DNA of 64,000 nucleotides from Lasiosphaeria ovina (GCA_033439765.1 JAULSN010000001.1:7874001-7938000); one strand, 5' to 3'. Counted from the stretch's first letter, positions 23,686 through 37,577 are shown. The notes: generated by a model not told the origin, from the letters alone. Program-made: numbers and translations.

Positions 23686-26600
23686 TGTTTCTGAATACTA
23701 GGTATACATAGGTCAAGCAGACAGAAACTCTGGCTGGTTTGCTGTCTGTCTGTTTGTTTGAAGAATGACAAAGGAATTGGAGACTTTTTACTTTTCATTT
23801 TTTAAACTTTTCTGTTCTCCGTCTGTGAAGTGGGCAAACTTGCCCGAGGACACCGGCTAAATTAGCCAGTCACGTACGCAAGTAACCATGTAGCGTATAT
23901 ACGTAGACACTCACGTTTCGAAGAACGGAATACAAACATATATTGATACAACCAGAGGGGAGGGGCGTTTCTCTATCCGGCCTGTTTGCCTGTCTGTGTA
24001 CAAATTTCGACAAAGTCAAGCCCGAGTCGGTCGTCTTCTCCGATGCCAAAGCCGTGGCTGACTCTACAAGTGCGTCGTGTGTTGCATCAGCCATGTCTGC
24101 TGGCCGAGACGGGGATGATGCAACCACCACGGTTCAAAAGGAGTATGTTTACAAACGTATCCACGGCACATTTCCCCCACACAAAACTGCGATAAACGAA
24201 ACTAAAGGTTACGTCACGTCGCTTCACAAAAGCACACAGACAAACGACTGGTCGCAATTATCATACGAGTTAGGCAGGTTGGAAGGTAGAGTAGACGTGA
24301 AAGTTTGACGGGCTCCCCGTATCCATGGCGTGGTTACCGAAAACGGACACAATACAGCCGGCGTTCTGGCTGCAGCAAGCTGAAAGAGACCGAACAAACA
24401 TTTCAGATCCCCCCCCATCGTTGCATCCACCCCCCAGCTCGGGGAAGGACTTGGGTACCCCCGACGTATTCCGGATGGGACTATGAAGTGGGTAGCTCCG
24501 TCGCCGAGAAAGCAGCACAATTTCCCGTCGGTCCCGGCAGCAGCGGACGTGTTCGCGATGCGCTATTGTTGGCACTCGGGTGCCGTTGGCTTGGCGGAGT
24601 TTGGCGGAGTTGGTCGTGTTGGTTCATGTTGGGGCAGTTGGCGATAATTTAACTATTTTTTAGGCCGGTTGGCACCGCTCCTGTCCTGCCGACCTGCAAC
24701 TAATGAGAGACTGAATACCGCACTGGGCGCGGGAAGGATCCGCGAACTTCGAATCCCGACCCATTTGTCTCCCGCGGAGGATGCGGAACTCGACAAACAG
24801 CCCAGTGTGCATGCAACCCCACAGGCTCTGGGAGTTCTCGCATTCCATGTTCGGAAAACGAGAAAGACTATGTTTGTTGCCATGGGCGAAAAGGTGGTGC
24901 AACGCTCCATGGAGACTCCTGATCCCCGGTGCGCGATGAAGTCTCCAAACGGCTTCTTGGGCGAAGCCCAGCCGTGTGTTTAGTCGCCGACCAACAGTGA
25001 AATGTCAAGCGGGGGCTGAGAGCCCCTCGTAGCACAGCATAACGCGTGGTTACCCGGAGTTGCGGAGATGCTGACGAGAATGGAAGAGCGCCGAACATAA
25101 ACTGCCTCTTTGGTAAGTAGGCTGCACCCAGAGCTGCACTGTCGGGCAGTCAGGAGCGAGCCATCCAGCCCGGATGTTTCAAATCCCGGAAAGAATACGA
25201 TCAGACGAGGTGTATAATCCCGGGGTATCATGGTATCGACACCGGCCAGAAGAGCCACGCGCGAAGGAGATCATTCGTGTCCGAGGCCGGTACATCTGAA
25301 GTCAAGAAAGAAACGGAGTAGGCGATGTAGGTCGTCGGCCCCTTCAGCCCTACCGACACCTTAGCCCCAGCCTGAGTGAGAATAGGGTTCTGACCAGAAC
25401 GCCGCATTCCAGAGTGCTGGGTCGAAGCTGGAGCTTTCCAAGACCACAAACACCCTCGAACTGACCGTAGAACTCTCGATGCAATGCATTCCAAGGCTGG
25501 TCGTACCCTAGCACGATTTCTATAACCATTTTAAACCCTTCGGGTTTTCTTAAAACAGTGATAAAGACTTGAGGGGGAGCTCGCAAATGCCTTGCAATTG
25601 CCTTCATTGGTCCCGGAAGCCTAGTCATTGCAGTGTGACACAACCAGGGACAGAGACGTTGTGCTCAGATGCCATTTCCAAATGGTATTTTCCGCTCAGC
25701 CTCCTGGTTCGAGACTCGCTTGAGCGTGCTTTCCAGGCGACCGATGGCGCGACTGTTCCCCGCGCCCAGTGCCCATTCTAGGAGGGGTATGTATCGCTGG
25801 ACACTGATCCAACATCACACACGTATCTCCTCCCCAAGATCTCGGCTCTCGCCGAGGAGAATGTTGGGGTTTCCAGCTCCAAGTCGGGCAGCCACCTAGC
25901 GGAGCTAATCGATTCCAGGAATCAATCGCGCGCCCGAAGAAGGAAAAAGGCGCGGCCAGGTGGTCCTAAGCCAGGATCTGGGTGGCCGGTGAGACCCCAT
26001 TGCTATCCAGAGGGCACAGCCGCGTTGCTGGCGGTCCGATGCGAGCTGTTCACGGCTGGGAAACACCCCCACCACCGTCGTCGACTCCGCTTCCGCCTTT
26101 GCCCAAGTCTTGCCCCGGATTTGAAAGGTAAACGTCGGCGCAATGCAACAACAACCCCGCGGTAGAACTGGCTGGCTGGCTTGAAGACGCTCAGAGGCGG
26201 GTTCGTGTTCTTCGAACTGGGCCAGCCTTGACTGTCGCCAAATGCGGGAAACAATGGAAGAGGCACATATAATGATTAGCACCGTAAACGGCGGGAAGGG
26301 ACCAACTGGCCGGTTTTCGTCCCATTGCTTGGGTTGAAGGAGCGGTTTTTCTTGAAGCGAGAAAGGAATTTGATTCCTGGTCGCACCGCTTGTTGGCATT
26401 GGCTGCCGAAAAGAGCGCAGAGGATTTTCTTTTGAGGAACGAATGCAACGAAAGCGACAATCCATCTCGCGATTTACACAACCTTGCAAAGCAAGCGGTC
26501 GGGAAGGAAGTCCGAGGTGCCAAGCCGATTCGGCCAGAATAGGACCTTTCTCCCATGGGAGACGAGACGGGCCAGCCAGAGGGATCGTCGAGTCTCGACA

Positions 26601-29446
26601 ACTGTTCCGTCCGCCCTCGAGAGTCGAGCCGAGGTGGAGAGGAGAGAGGCCGCTCAACACGGTCCCCGCCTTCCTGTTGTGATCGGCCAAGTGAACGGTG
26701 ACAGTGACAACGGTCTGTCTGTCTGTCTGTATGTATGTGTGTCTTGTTGGCAATGTGTGGATCCAGAGGTATGAATAGAGTCGCTCGGGGTTCGCCGTCG
26801 GTGGACTGCCTCTCCTTCTCTCTGGCTCTTGCACGATTTTTAGGCATCAACATTGCCATCCGACAGTGGAAGATCGCAGCGAAGCTACGAAGTACCGCAT
26901 TTGGTGTTGAAACTGTAGCCAGCGCCACACTCCGAGCCAGGGCAACCTGAGTGCTTCTTCCGATGGACGCTTGAGGACGAGATACTGATACTGATACTAG
27001 GTACGAAGGAACAATTACCTCCTTTTCTTTTTTTCAACCCTGGCGCCATTGTGCTGCAGTCGCGGTTTCTAAATGCATCACTTCTTTGTCAGGACTCGCC
27101 TGATTTCGTAATCACCCTACTAGAGTACGATCACACCCAGATGCATGGTGCGATACCTCCCCAGCCGAAATTGCTTCATTATTGCATCGGCCTTGTGTGT
27201 CGAGGCTGGGGTGCTCAGGTCCGCCTTTTCGTGGTGGTGAGCGCCCCTCGCACACCAAGAACTGGCGGGATTCGATTTCTAGATTGCTCTTGCAGCGCTG
27301 CGCCTCTCTGGGGGGAAAAGGCGGGTGCGGGTGGGGTCCGAAATGGAATTCATCCACTGTCCTGCACTTCTGCGTTCTGCGCTGCACGCCAGTGCAGCCG
27401 ATCCACATCTGTGCTACCTCGCACTCGCTGTTGCGCGTATCACAGGCCACACCTTCCAGCACCTCTGTTGTGCGCAGCCCCAGCCCCATGAGGCTTGCTT
27501 GGGGAAGCTTGGCGGCTTCCATCTCACTCCACACTAGGCCCGATTCTCACACGTAGCTTCCTCGAACCTCCACCCGAAATGGTCGACGGGAGCACTGCGA
27601 TCTACCGCCTCACAACGTACCAAATAAACCTACCGAGGTCTTTATGCCACTTACACAACCAAGAGGCACAAGCAACACAAGCCAGTATCGCCGTTAACGG
27701 GATGGGAGCGGGACGCCAAATGTACTATCTCTCACCTGGAGGCCCACGGCTTGCAACTCGTAACTCGTTAGAATACGCGTATGAGAGTGCATGTGCAGAT
27801 GTGTAAGGTAGGCTGTACACGGTACATGCTCCAACCTGTGGTATGGACGGGATATACCTTCTTGGTATCACAAGGCTTTTACCATATTGCGTCCCGCCTT
27901 CTGTATTGAGTCTCTCCGCGGGGCCCGCGCTTGTGCTCAAAGATTGTGGGACCAAATAGGCGGTTGGTGTTGCTGGGTGTGGTAACACGAGCCAACATGA
28001 AAGTAAGGTACTACTGACGATTCATGGGCGAGCCCCCGGCAGCTTGAGTTTTGATAGCAGTAATGGCAAGCAACAAGTTCAATACATTACAACCTAACCA
28101 ACCGAGCGAATCAAGCACAACTTGAACAGAAGATCAGAACTGCCGATATGTATTCGTAACTTCTTTACATGCCTTTGGTTCCTACGTTGCCTTAGTCACA
28201 GACGGTCACGTTGTAACACAAGAAATCCCCATCCGACACGGACCCTCGCCATGGGCCCTCGAGGGCCTCACGGGCGGGTAAAAACAATTCCAGCAATGAC
28301 TGATTTGTATTACAAACATGGAACTACCCAGCCTTTCGACACTCAGCGGCCTGATTAGTCGCTGGCACCGCCGCCAGTCGCGAGCCAGGGGCTCTGGTGT
28401 TGTGGACAACGGGCACTGGTCGTGACCTTGTGTCGCCGACCCATCCGTCGGCCAAATGTTTGGGCAACCTCTGTGCTAGTCTTGATTGGCTGGCCGGTTG
28501 GACGGGCTAGTTGTCGCCGATCGATATCTTGGCTCTCTCGCATACAGATATCTGCCGCCCACGTATATCCGGCCGACGCCATCCGCACCATCCGCATCAT
28601 CCGCAATCAGATGACGACGGTACGGTGCCGTTGTTCGTCTTGACCGCCTTTGAGGAGCGGATGGCAAATAATGATGGCATCCGTACTCTCGAGCCATGTT
28701 CGGAACCGGCATCAACCTCACAACCCCAAACACCCACCGAGTATCCGTACATCGCAGGCACCCGTTTATAAAGCTGGTAGGGTGGCTGCACGGAAGCCGC
28801 CACTAAACAGTGGCATCGTAAACTGACTGACATCGGGCTGCATGGCCATGGCCGCAGCGCTAGGTGATGGTTCACTGCATCGGAACTACCTTGATATAGT
28901 AGGTGTTGTATCGTACAGTACAATACATACCTAGCGATGATGGCATATTGGCGGTCGGACTAGTGCATTGCCTAAATGTCCAGGGGCAGAGAGGCTTGGA
29001 ATGTTTTGCCATACGGCATCTATACTGGCCGAGAGGAGCTGGCTCGGTTCGCGAATCCTCTTGTTCGTTGTAGCTCCATCTGGTGAGTGGCATTTTCCCC
29101 TCAGCCCTATGGGGGAGGCCCAGTACAACTTTCGGCGGCAGCACCGAGCGACGCAAAACAGCAGGCCGACGGGAGAGATTTCTTGGCATGCAGTCAAAAC
29201 CTACACTACTCCGTACCAGGAAGGGTATGTACATACAACTGTCTCACGTCGCGCGTCGTCCCATGTTCAACAAAGCCAAACTAGCTCCCTTCCGAGCCGT
29301 ATTGGATACTGGACCTTGTTGCTTTTCTGCAAGACCTGTACATGCGAGTGCGAGACTGGACCAGGACAAAGTGTGACCTTGGAGCCCATCACCATTGATT
29401 GGCAAATCCAAGAGACAGCCAAGATGGTCCAAGGAGGAGGAAGAGG

Positions 29447-29471
29447 CCACCACCACCACCACCACCACCAC
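29447..29471 (+). repeat. (CCA)8 microsatellite
   Basis: Eight perfect CCA units plus one base lie in the gene desert. An open frame through it would encode poly-His or poly-Thr but lacks other coding support. Confidence 0.95.
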
Positions 29472-32400
29472 GAGTGCACATCACATCACAGTACACTATG
29501 CCACACCGCCAAAGCAAAAGCCGGCATCCATCCCTCAGCCCTCTCGGCATGCGGGTGGGCGACCCATCGTAGCCAAACAAGATCTGCATCCCGACATTCA
29601 GTCATTGGAGAAAGACGGGGCGGGCAGCAGCACCTGCTCACATCTCTCCAGTCTCCACCAATTCGGAATCGCGGTCTTCACCCGACTTGGGGAAGCCAGA
29701 TTCAGGGAATAGGACGGACGGTAATTCTCTCGTCCCAAAGATAGAACTGGAGTTTCGCCGTCCGAAACAAAAAGAAAAGAAACCCAAAAAGTCCCAATCC
29801 CCAATTGCCCGTGCAATCACCGCACGTGTAAGCACAGCTTGCGGTTCGGCCCAGCTATGGGGAAATGGAATGGTGCTATTGGAGCTCTGTGCTGTTGTTG
29901 TTGCGAGGTTGGGTTGGTGCAGTGCTGCGGACGGATTCCAAATGCGCGCACCCGCGAGGTGCCATGTTCGTGGGGAAAGAAGCAAGAGCCCAGAGAGAGC
30001 TCCTCTTTTTTTCCTTGCTGCATCAACAGGTCAAGCACCAAGCTAGCTCCCCCAAGCTGTGGAGAAGGTACAAAAAAGCCACCAGCCCTACGAGAAATGC
30101 GCTGGGACAAAATAGAGATATTACAGAGCACGGGGACAAGGGTGGGTGGGTGCGCAGATTCAAGGTAGAGGTACGTGTACTTGGCTGATGTGTCCACGCC
30201 CCCGGGTCTACAGAATGCCGTGAGTGAGGAGGGGAGTGGTGGCTTTTGCTTGGCATCCTGGTCGGGTCTAGTTCGAGTTACCGCTTCTTTCTCGCCGTCT
30301 TCTCCCGTTGCGATGTTGCAGCCCGCCGACCCCAAACTATAGTGCGAAGCCCTCTTCCGTCTCGTCTCGTATCGTAGACGAGACAGGCAGACAGACAGAC
30401 AAGATTGCGCAGACCGAGACCAAGACCAAACCTCCTGATTTTTGAAACAAAAAAGATATCACGCAGTTGATCGAAATACTCCTCAGGGGGTATGAACGCA
30501 TTTTCAGGGGCAGACAGCCAAACTAGGTAGTGCAGCCCCATCGGTCGGGAGGCGTCTTCACAAAACACCCCTTTGTCATTTCTCCCCGGCAGGCCGGTCG
30601 GTGCATATTTACGCAAACGCGGTCCGTTGTAAAACCAAATCGAATGTAATGCATTCCTGTATCGAGACCTCCGTATTCTGTATGAGCTGTCAAAACGGAA
30701 CTGGGGGAAGCAGCAGCCTGAGGGGTGGTGGGTCACTTTGAATGTTTGGTTTGGTGCGGCGTGGAGCAAACACGAGCGGCTTGTCCCAAACAGGTCAATT
30801 TGCCCTCTTTCGCAAAACGCATGCCCTGTTTGGATGACGGCCAAGCGCTGATTGGGCGCAACCGTGGTCGGGGGGGGGGCCAATGTCTCCGACGACGTCC
30901 CGGCTCCGGGGCCTGGAACTTTCACCACTTTTCCCCCTCCCTCCATGAGTATGGCAGACATTGACGCGCCCCAAATCGGGCGTTTCGTGGCAGCGTGGCT
31001 CGCTTACGGCGCCAGGTTAGGTATGATTAGCCGCGGCCAGTGGCGCTTTCCTGCGACTTGTCGTCTGTCGACTGTCGAATTATCTCAGGAGGCCCACCGC
31101 CGTCGAGGGCGTTTGCGGCCGCGGCTTAGAGGCGTTTGCCCCCCCCTCTCCCCATCTCCCCCCTTTCCCGATCCGCTATCGCCGCATCTGGACTGACGAA
31201 TATCGATGCCTAGAGAACGAGTTTCTTTGCCTGGTGGCCAAGAAGTCAGGCCTTGGGGAGTCGGGGACGTCCTCGAGAGACAGAGAGAGGACAGCACCGC
31301 AGTGTGTCATCGTGTCTGTCTGTGTCTAATATCTTGTGTCGCCAGAGAATTACTGCCTCGCGCAATGCGCAGGATATGGGCGCCAAGATAACAGAACATG
31401 GAAGGTGGCATTAACAATGCTCATCGCTCAACGTTCGCCACGCTCATCAGTCTCCAGTCTCCAGTCTCCACTCGAGTTCCAATCTCACACGCATCTCACC
31501 GCGGCCGACACAAGCCGCGACCCCCTCCATGGGGGAGTCCCTGTCAGAACTCACTTGCGGGAGATTCTTGTGGCCTCCGGACCCAGGGCTAAGGCTCTGG
31601 AACGGTAGCTCTCACGCACCATGGCTGACGGCCCCCCAAGCTGCCGGCATACGAATCAGAATCAGGTCTGGTCTCGACCTTTTAGCGTTGGTGTCTCATC
31701 AAACCCCAGGTTTCAACCTTCCCCGGGCATCGTGGGCTGTGCTATCCCAGCCACAGAGAGCCACGCGCGCGCGCGCCCAGAGCCATATGCCAAGCGATAT
31801 CTCGGCGGCCCCCCTCTTGGTGAGCAATAGTCGCCCGCTGCCGAGACAGCTTCATGGCCGTGTCCCATCATCTTCGCGCCTTGGCCTGCTGCAAGGTGCT
31901 TCTCGGCCAGGTCATCATAAGGTTTTCAGTTTGCTGGCCAGCCTGCATAACAATGGGCTTGGCAGGATAATCTGGCGCACCACATTCTTCCTTGTCTGGG
32001 CTGACAGATACCGTTACCAAGCAAAGCAAGCGCAGGCTATAATGTGGGTCGTATATCGTTCGAGAGATTACAGATTGGTACGGAGTACAAGCCCATACTG
32101 CTTCGCGGGCGTCTGTCCAACCACACCCAAATCAACCCCCACCCACTTCACCCCCTTGAACTTTGAAGACAGACAACATCACGGCGGCGGTAAAGATCTT
32201 TTCCTCTTCGGGGCTGGCAGTCCCAGATGCCGGGAAATACCCGACGTCGATCTTGGCAAGATGGGGACTCCAGCTGGACCAGAATGGCTGGCTGGCGGCC
32301 TAGCCCTCCCCCAAACCAGCAGGTCGGAAACAACCTTGTGGTTCCCTTGTTCCCTCCGGGCCGGTCTAGAGCATGGCATGTCTCTCCCATTGCCCGCCCG

Positions 32401-33389
32401 CGTGCTGCCCGCGCCCGCGCCCGCCCTCCCTGTCTGTCCATATCTCGAGGTTGAGAGAAGCAGGCCGTCTGTCTCCAAGGTGAAAGACGAGGGGGGTCGG
32501 CCACTGGGGATTCGAGACAAGGCGGCTTGCTGTCATGGTCTTGAAACAAACAAACACCACAACGCCAATGCTAGATGGCCCATCCGCCGCCCAGGCCGCC
32601 CCTTATAAATATGTTACGTTGAAAGGTAACAAGGTGAGGTAGCCACTTTCCAGGTCTGGTAAGGAGGCCATGTGTGGTCTTGGTTCCATTTCCAAAAAGT
32701 CTGAAGGGGGCGTTCTTTTGCTTCTGTGCATGACGGACGCGCACGCTCGGATCGTTGGGGTTGTGTGATTTGGGGTGTGTGTTGTGTGTGTGGTATGTGC
32801 GGCGGCGTTGAGCGGCGGGAAGTCATTTTTACCATTCTTGGCATTTTTAAGCGGGCGGCGGCCTGTTCTCTCGGGCTGCCGCCCGAAACATTTCCCACCA
32901 AAAAGTTTTACGAACATAACAAATCTCACCCAAAAAAAACCACACACACACACCCAGAGTGGATGGATGAATTAAAAGATGACTGATTTGCTCCGTATCA
33001 CAATATGAAATAATAATGTAATCACTAATATTTAAGAGTGTCACAAGCAAAAAGAGTGAAAAAAGATTGCCGCGCAGTAAAATAAAAACCGAGCCGGGAA
33101 TGGGCCAAACCAAATTGCCGGGATGCTCTTAGGGCTGCATGATCCTTCCTACTTACCTCAGGTTGCGTGCACGGCTGGCTCCCCTACAGCGGCAGCAGCA
33201 GCAGCAGCAGCGGGCGGGAGCCGGCATGGCCTGTGTTTCTCGTGAAGAAACCAATCGCCGCCGCGTGCTTGTCTGTCTGTCTTGTCCCCCGTTCAACTGC
33301 AAGCTCGGTTCAACAACAGCAGCGCCTTCATTTACACAGGGCTTAGAGCCAGCCAGCCAGCCCTTAGGCGGTTAGGTACAGTACATACA

Positions 33390-33442
33390 TACCTTAGGTA
33401 GGTGGGTTTCGGGGCGGATTGGAGCTTCTACCTACCTAAGGT
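33390..33442. repeat. Small foldback with 14-bp inverted arms
   Basis: TACCTTAGGTAGGT at 33390-33403 is repeated in inverse orientation at 33429-33442, so the ~53-bp segment can fold into a stem-loop. It is the clearest member of a set of CCTAGG-centred words in the intergenic DNA. Confidence 0.8.
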
Positions 33443-34401
33443 AGGCTCCATTGCCCAGGCAGACCGGTGGGGTTTCGTGAGAACGGAAGACGGAAAGACG
33501 GACGGGAGAATATGCAGTGTCCTTTTTTTTTCTTCCTCCCTTGGCTCATACAATCTATCTCTACACTATATTTCATTCTCCACTCATCACGCCAGCGAGC
33601 GAGCGAGCGTGGCTACGACTTACCTAGCTGGGTAGGTGCGTGGCTTAGCTGCTGGGGTGCTGTAATGTACGGAATAGCTCGGGTGGCTTTGACTCTCGAC
33701 ATAAGGTACTGGCCGTATCTTGAAGAAAGAAACATGGAATCGCCGGCTCTACCGGGTTGTCATTTGTCATATTGCGAAGAAACATGGAAGAGAGATGGAC
33801 AAGGACAGGGACCGTCAACGTGGAACGGGGATGAGGTCTCTCGGTGGGGGGGCCCTTGTTCATTTCTTCTTCCACTTCAAGGTTCCCGTCAAGCCTCAAT
33901 GCAATGGGCCGATATGGCGCACGGGGGGGAGGAGACAAATCACTCCGGCGCGTTCGCCCGTTTCCATGTTTCGGTTTCGCTATTTTTTATTTCAGCACAG
34001 AATGACGTTGCCTCAGTCAATTATACGGAGCATGCATGGGATGCATTTCGACAGCAAGGGGTTTTCGACCGAAGAAACCGGAGAGAAGAAGAAGAAAAAG
34101 ACGGGCCGCAATCCTTCGCAGCCACGTACTCCCCGTACATGCATGATTAATACACTTCGGAAGGAAAGAAAAGCAACCGGCCCGTCCGTTCGGGCCAATC
34201 TTTTTAGTAAATAAACGCACTCCTGAGGGATGCAAAACCCCCGAGATCCGTTGTGGGGAACAAAAACGTTGTTGATGAGATTGAGATGGGGGCGGGGGGC
34301 GCGGCGTGATTACTGATCTGGATCTTGATTAATTAGGTAGCCACGCGTTGAGGGGCTTTTCGTCCGTCGCCGACTCGCTGTCCACTACCAAGCAAAAAAA
34401 G

Positions 34402-34425
34402 AAAAAAAAAAAAAAAAAAAAAAAA
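34402..34425 (+). repeat. Poly-A tract inside a 9-bp inverted repeat
   Basis: Twenty-four A residues lie between inverted arms GTCCGTCGC (34362-34370) and GCGACGGAC (34431-34439). It lies about 110 bp left of the MITE-like element. Whether this is a retroelement tail or a local hairpin expansion is unclear. Confidence 0.85.
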
Positions 34426-34546
34426 GAAAAGCGACGGACAGAACCCGGGCTATGGTATCCGAATGGGCCGGCGCGTAAAAGTTTAGCGCGTGCCAAACAG
34501 GGGATGGGCAAGGATAGAAGATTCAGGGGCGGCAACGGGAAAACTA

Positions 34547-34789
34547 CACTCCAATCCCTGAATGTTTGTTAGCGGGGGACTTTTCACAATTTGAAAAGGC
34601 CTCAATTCCTTACGGCTCGTCCTCTAGGTTTTCCGCCGACGGGAATAAAAGCCATTGGAATCCCTATTTAGAAATCTTAGAGGCCAATCTCTTCTTTAAA
34701 ACACGTAAGGGCTTTCCTGACTAGTTTTCTAGGCTATAATGTGTATTCTGCCCAAGTACCACGCCAACAAACATTCAGGGATTGGAGTG
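34547..34789. mobile_element. MITE-like element, TA target site, 24-bp terminal inverted repeats
   Basis: Positions 34547-34570 and 34766-34789 are perfect inverted complements (24 bp, outer end CACTCCAATCCCTG), with imperfect pairing continuing about 14 bp further inward. The element is flanked on both sides by TA (34545-34546 and 34790-34791), the target duplication of Tc1/mariner-pogo (Fot1-type) transposons. The 243-bp length and absence of an ORF make it a non-autonomous derivative that needs transposase from elsewhere. Perfect arms suggest fairly recent insertion. The family assignment is inferred from TIR and TA only. Confidence 0.85.
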
Positions 34790-37548
34790 TATTGCGAATC
34801 GAGATAATGCTAGTGACTAATCTTGGGCAGCAGTGCAGCGTGCTTTATGAGCTAAAATCCACGTTTGGTTAGATTCCTATCCGCACCTCGGGTCCCGTCA
34901 TTAATACAAATACATGGAAGTACGGATAGCCTCTGAAGTCTGAATCCCCCCTGAAGAGATGCGCTGCATGACGACGGTTTTGTATCAATGTTAGGGTTAT
35001 GAGTGTGAGTTGTCTCTCGGAGGGAGGGAGCTGCGGGACTGGAAATGATGAAAGGGGAAATAAAAAGGAAAACAAAATAAACCCGCCGATGGCTGCCACA
35101 GCCACCTACCTGCGAATTGCTCCTACTATACCCTTTTCCCAGAAATAGAACTGTGGTTAGTAAAAAAGCCAAGCATGCACAGGAGCTTCAGCTCGACGAA
35201 AGTCTAACAAGCTAGAACAAACTGAACACGCCCATGCATGCATGCCCCTTTTGCCAAGTGCATGGCAAACAAGACTCTTTTTGACGCCAGTCTGTTTCGC
35301 GCAGCACCAGCCGACAGAGTTGTTTATAATTGTCATGTTACAGCAGTAGATTCTGTTTTGTTCCCCCCCTTTGCAGTTTCTTGAGACTGCTTCTTGTTTG
35401 AGGGCATCCCCTTTTGCATGAACTTGTTGCTCATGCAGGGTCATTTCCGTGCAGCGCCGTTTTCGTGCATTCTTTGATCCTGCTGTCACTCCCCTTTATC
35501 TGGGGAATCTGCAAAAACACCATGCATGTCGACGGTCGGCGCGGCAGCCCCTTGACAGAAAACGACGACGACGACATCGGATGGCTTACAAAGATCTCGC
35601 TTTCGTTCTCGTTCTCGCCAAAATTGTCCGCCGTGGGCGAGGAATGGTACGATAATGAAACAAAAGCATGCATATGGGGAAGAGGTGGCACGCACAGCTC
35701 CTCTTCACGACTTCATACCCTCGCCTTAGCTCCTGATTGGTTAATCTCGTCAACCCAGAAAGGGAGGTCGTTTGTAACACAAATCTCCCTCTTTTGGTGG
35801 CTTGAGAAGCGGGGCGGCGTGCTGTGTAAGCACCTTAAGCACATGGCTGGGGAATGGTGGACATACCCGAGGTACAAAGTACATACAGCGCAGAGGCCCG
35901 TCGACAACGCCGCGACCTCGCAGGAGGTACATGATCGTGCTGGCATGTAGCCCTACGAACTTCCGTTCCAAGCTAGCGGGTTCTCACCTGGAGCCTGGGC
36001 AGATGATGGGCCTGCTACTAAGCACACGCCGGGGTGCGCAGCTGCTGATATCAACACCCGTTTGATGTAAGACGCGGGAGATGGGGGGAGAGGAGAGGGG
36101 AACCTCGGGTGAGCTCTGGAAAACGGCCTGCTTGTTCACCGTCGGTGTAGCAGGTCAGCCACGTGTTTCCAGTCTTACGACCTGGGTGCTCGGGAGGCGT
36201 CTGCCGAAGCATAGATGAAAGGAAGAGGCCTTCTCCGGAAGGCTTGGAGAGGCGGTGCCCCCTGATCATTGGTCGGCAGCCCCTAATAGCAGGAGACAGC
36301 AACGGACGAAAATGGACTTGACAGAAGAGGGAAAAGTTTCCTATCTCGATCGGGAAATTTCCCCTGCGACGAGAGCCCACCACCAAGCCAAGCCGCCCAC
36401 GTCGGGGAAATGAAGGTGTTTGGTAAAGCATGCAGTCCTTATTTTATCTGCACCCGCGTCGGCGACCTGGAGAGGGTGTTTTCGTTTTGGATTGCCAGTT
36501 GCATGATGCCACGATCCTTGCCAGGATCGTCCGAGCAACATGCCCGCGGCATCAATGAGACGAGAATGCCAACGGCAATCAGAGGCAACCACGAAGCACA
36601 AGGGGCATGCTGTTGCTTGATGCTTCAAGTTCTGACCGGAAGCCTGGAAGGAATACAGACAGTGGTTCCCGCCTTCTTTGGACATCGAGAAACCGACTTT
36701 CAAGGTCAAATCCCGCAGGGCGAGGGCGGATCAGGTCTGGGCAGGCAGGACTGTCTGAACGAGTCTGGGCCCCTCAAATTGTTTCAGAGGTGCCAGCGAA
36801 CTGCCTCTCGGCAGGATAGCAATGGGTTGGCAGCCAGCCATGCCCAAGAACCCCTGGGCGGTTGGGGTTCCTGGGGTGACGGTGCGATCCCCGAAACGGG
36901 CAGAGAATGGGTTGCAGAGGTCTTCGACTTGCCCATACTATGATGCTATATTGGGAGTCCAAGGTGCTGTTTGTTGGAGGAAACCTGGTGCCTAGGGGCT
37001 AATCCCATGTGGAAAACAACGTAACGGGGAGTCCCCTGGGGGCATTTCCAGAGCCTACGGAGTGCCCAAGGCTACTGCATGGCGTGCGTGCGTCAGGCGA
37101 CGGCGAGCACCGTTCAGAGGAGTGTTTGTGCTGGTCCCGAGGCCGAAATAGGGTTCGCGTCAGGGGTACGGGGCGGTAAGGCTGAGGCTCAGGTATGAGC
37201 GTGCCCACCCACTGCTGGCCTCTGCAGCGTTGGGGATGATTAATCCCAGTCGAGGTGTTGTCGGCCCAAGGCCCTCCAGGAGAGGAGGCGAGATTGCGCC
37301 GCTTGGAGGTCTGTCCGAGGTTACGAGCAGTCGCAGCTGATTGGCCGATCAAGCTCTGGGGATTTTGGGATGGAGTGGGGACGGGCTCGAGGACTGGACG
37401 AACGTCGGAACCACACAGCGATCCACATTGCACAACCGTCCGACTTTTACTCGAGAGTCCACACTTATCATTGCCCGTTTGCGGATCCGCAGATAGCAGC
37501 GGCATGGCTCGGCGTACAAACACCAAGCAGCGGTGTGTCGGGCGAGCG

Positions 37549-37577
37549 GGCAGAGCGGGCAGAGCGGGCAGAGCGAA
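37549..37577 (+). repeat. Short tandem repeat, GCGGGCAGA unit
   Basis: About three copies of a 9-bp unit lie in the gene desert. No function is suggested. Confidence 0.8.

Noticed and set aside
25905..26834. 309-codon open frame on minus in the gene desert
   Set aside because: Low-complexity peptide including a translated GTCT microsatellite; overlapping frames on both strands are equally open.
31529..32608. 359-codon open frame on plus in the gene desert
   Set aside because: The translation has no known motif, irregular codon use and no flanking exons. Long chance frames are expected in GC-rich DNA.
32595..32608. TATA box (cttataaata) suggesting a promoter
   Set aside because: No coding sequence follows within several kb on plus, so it is not reported as a promoter.
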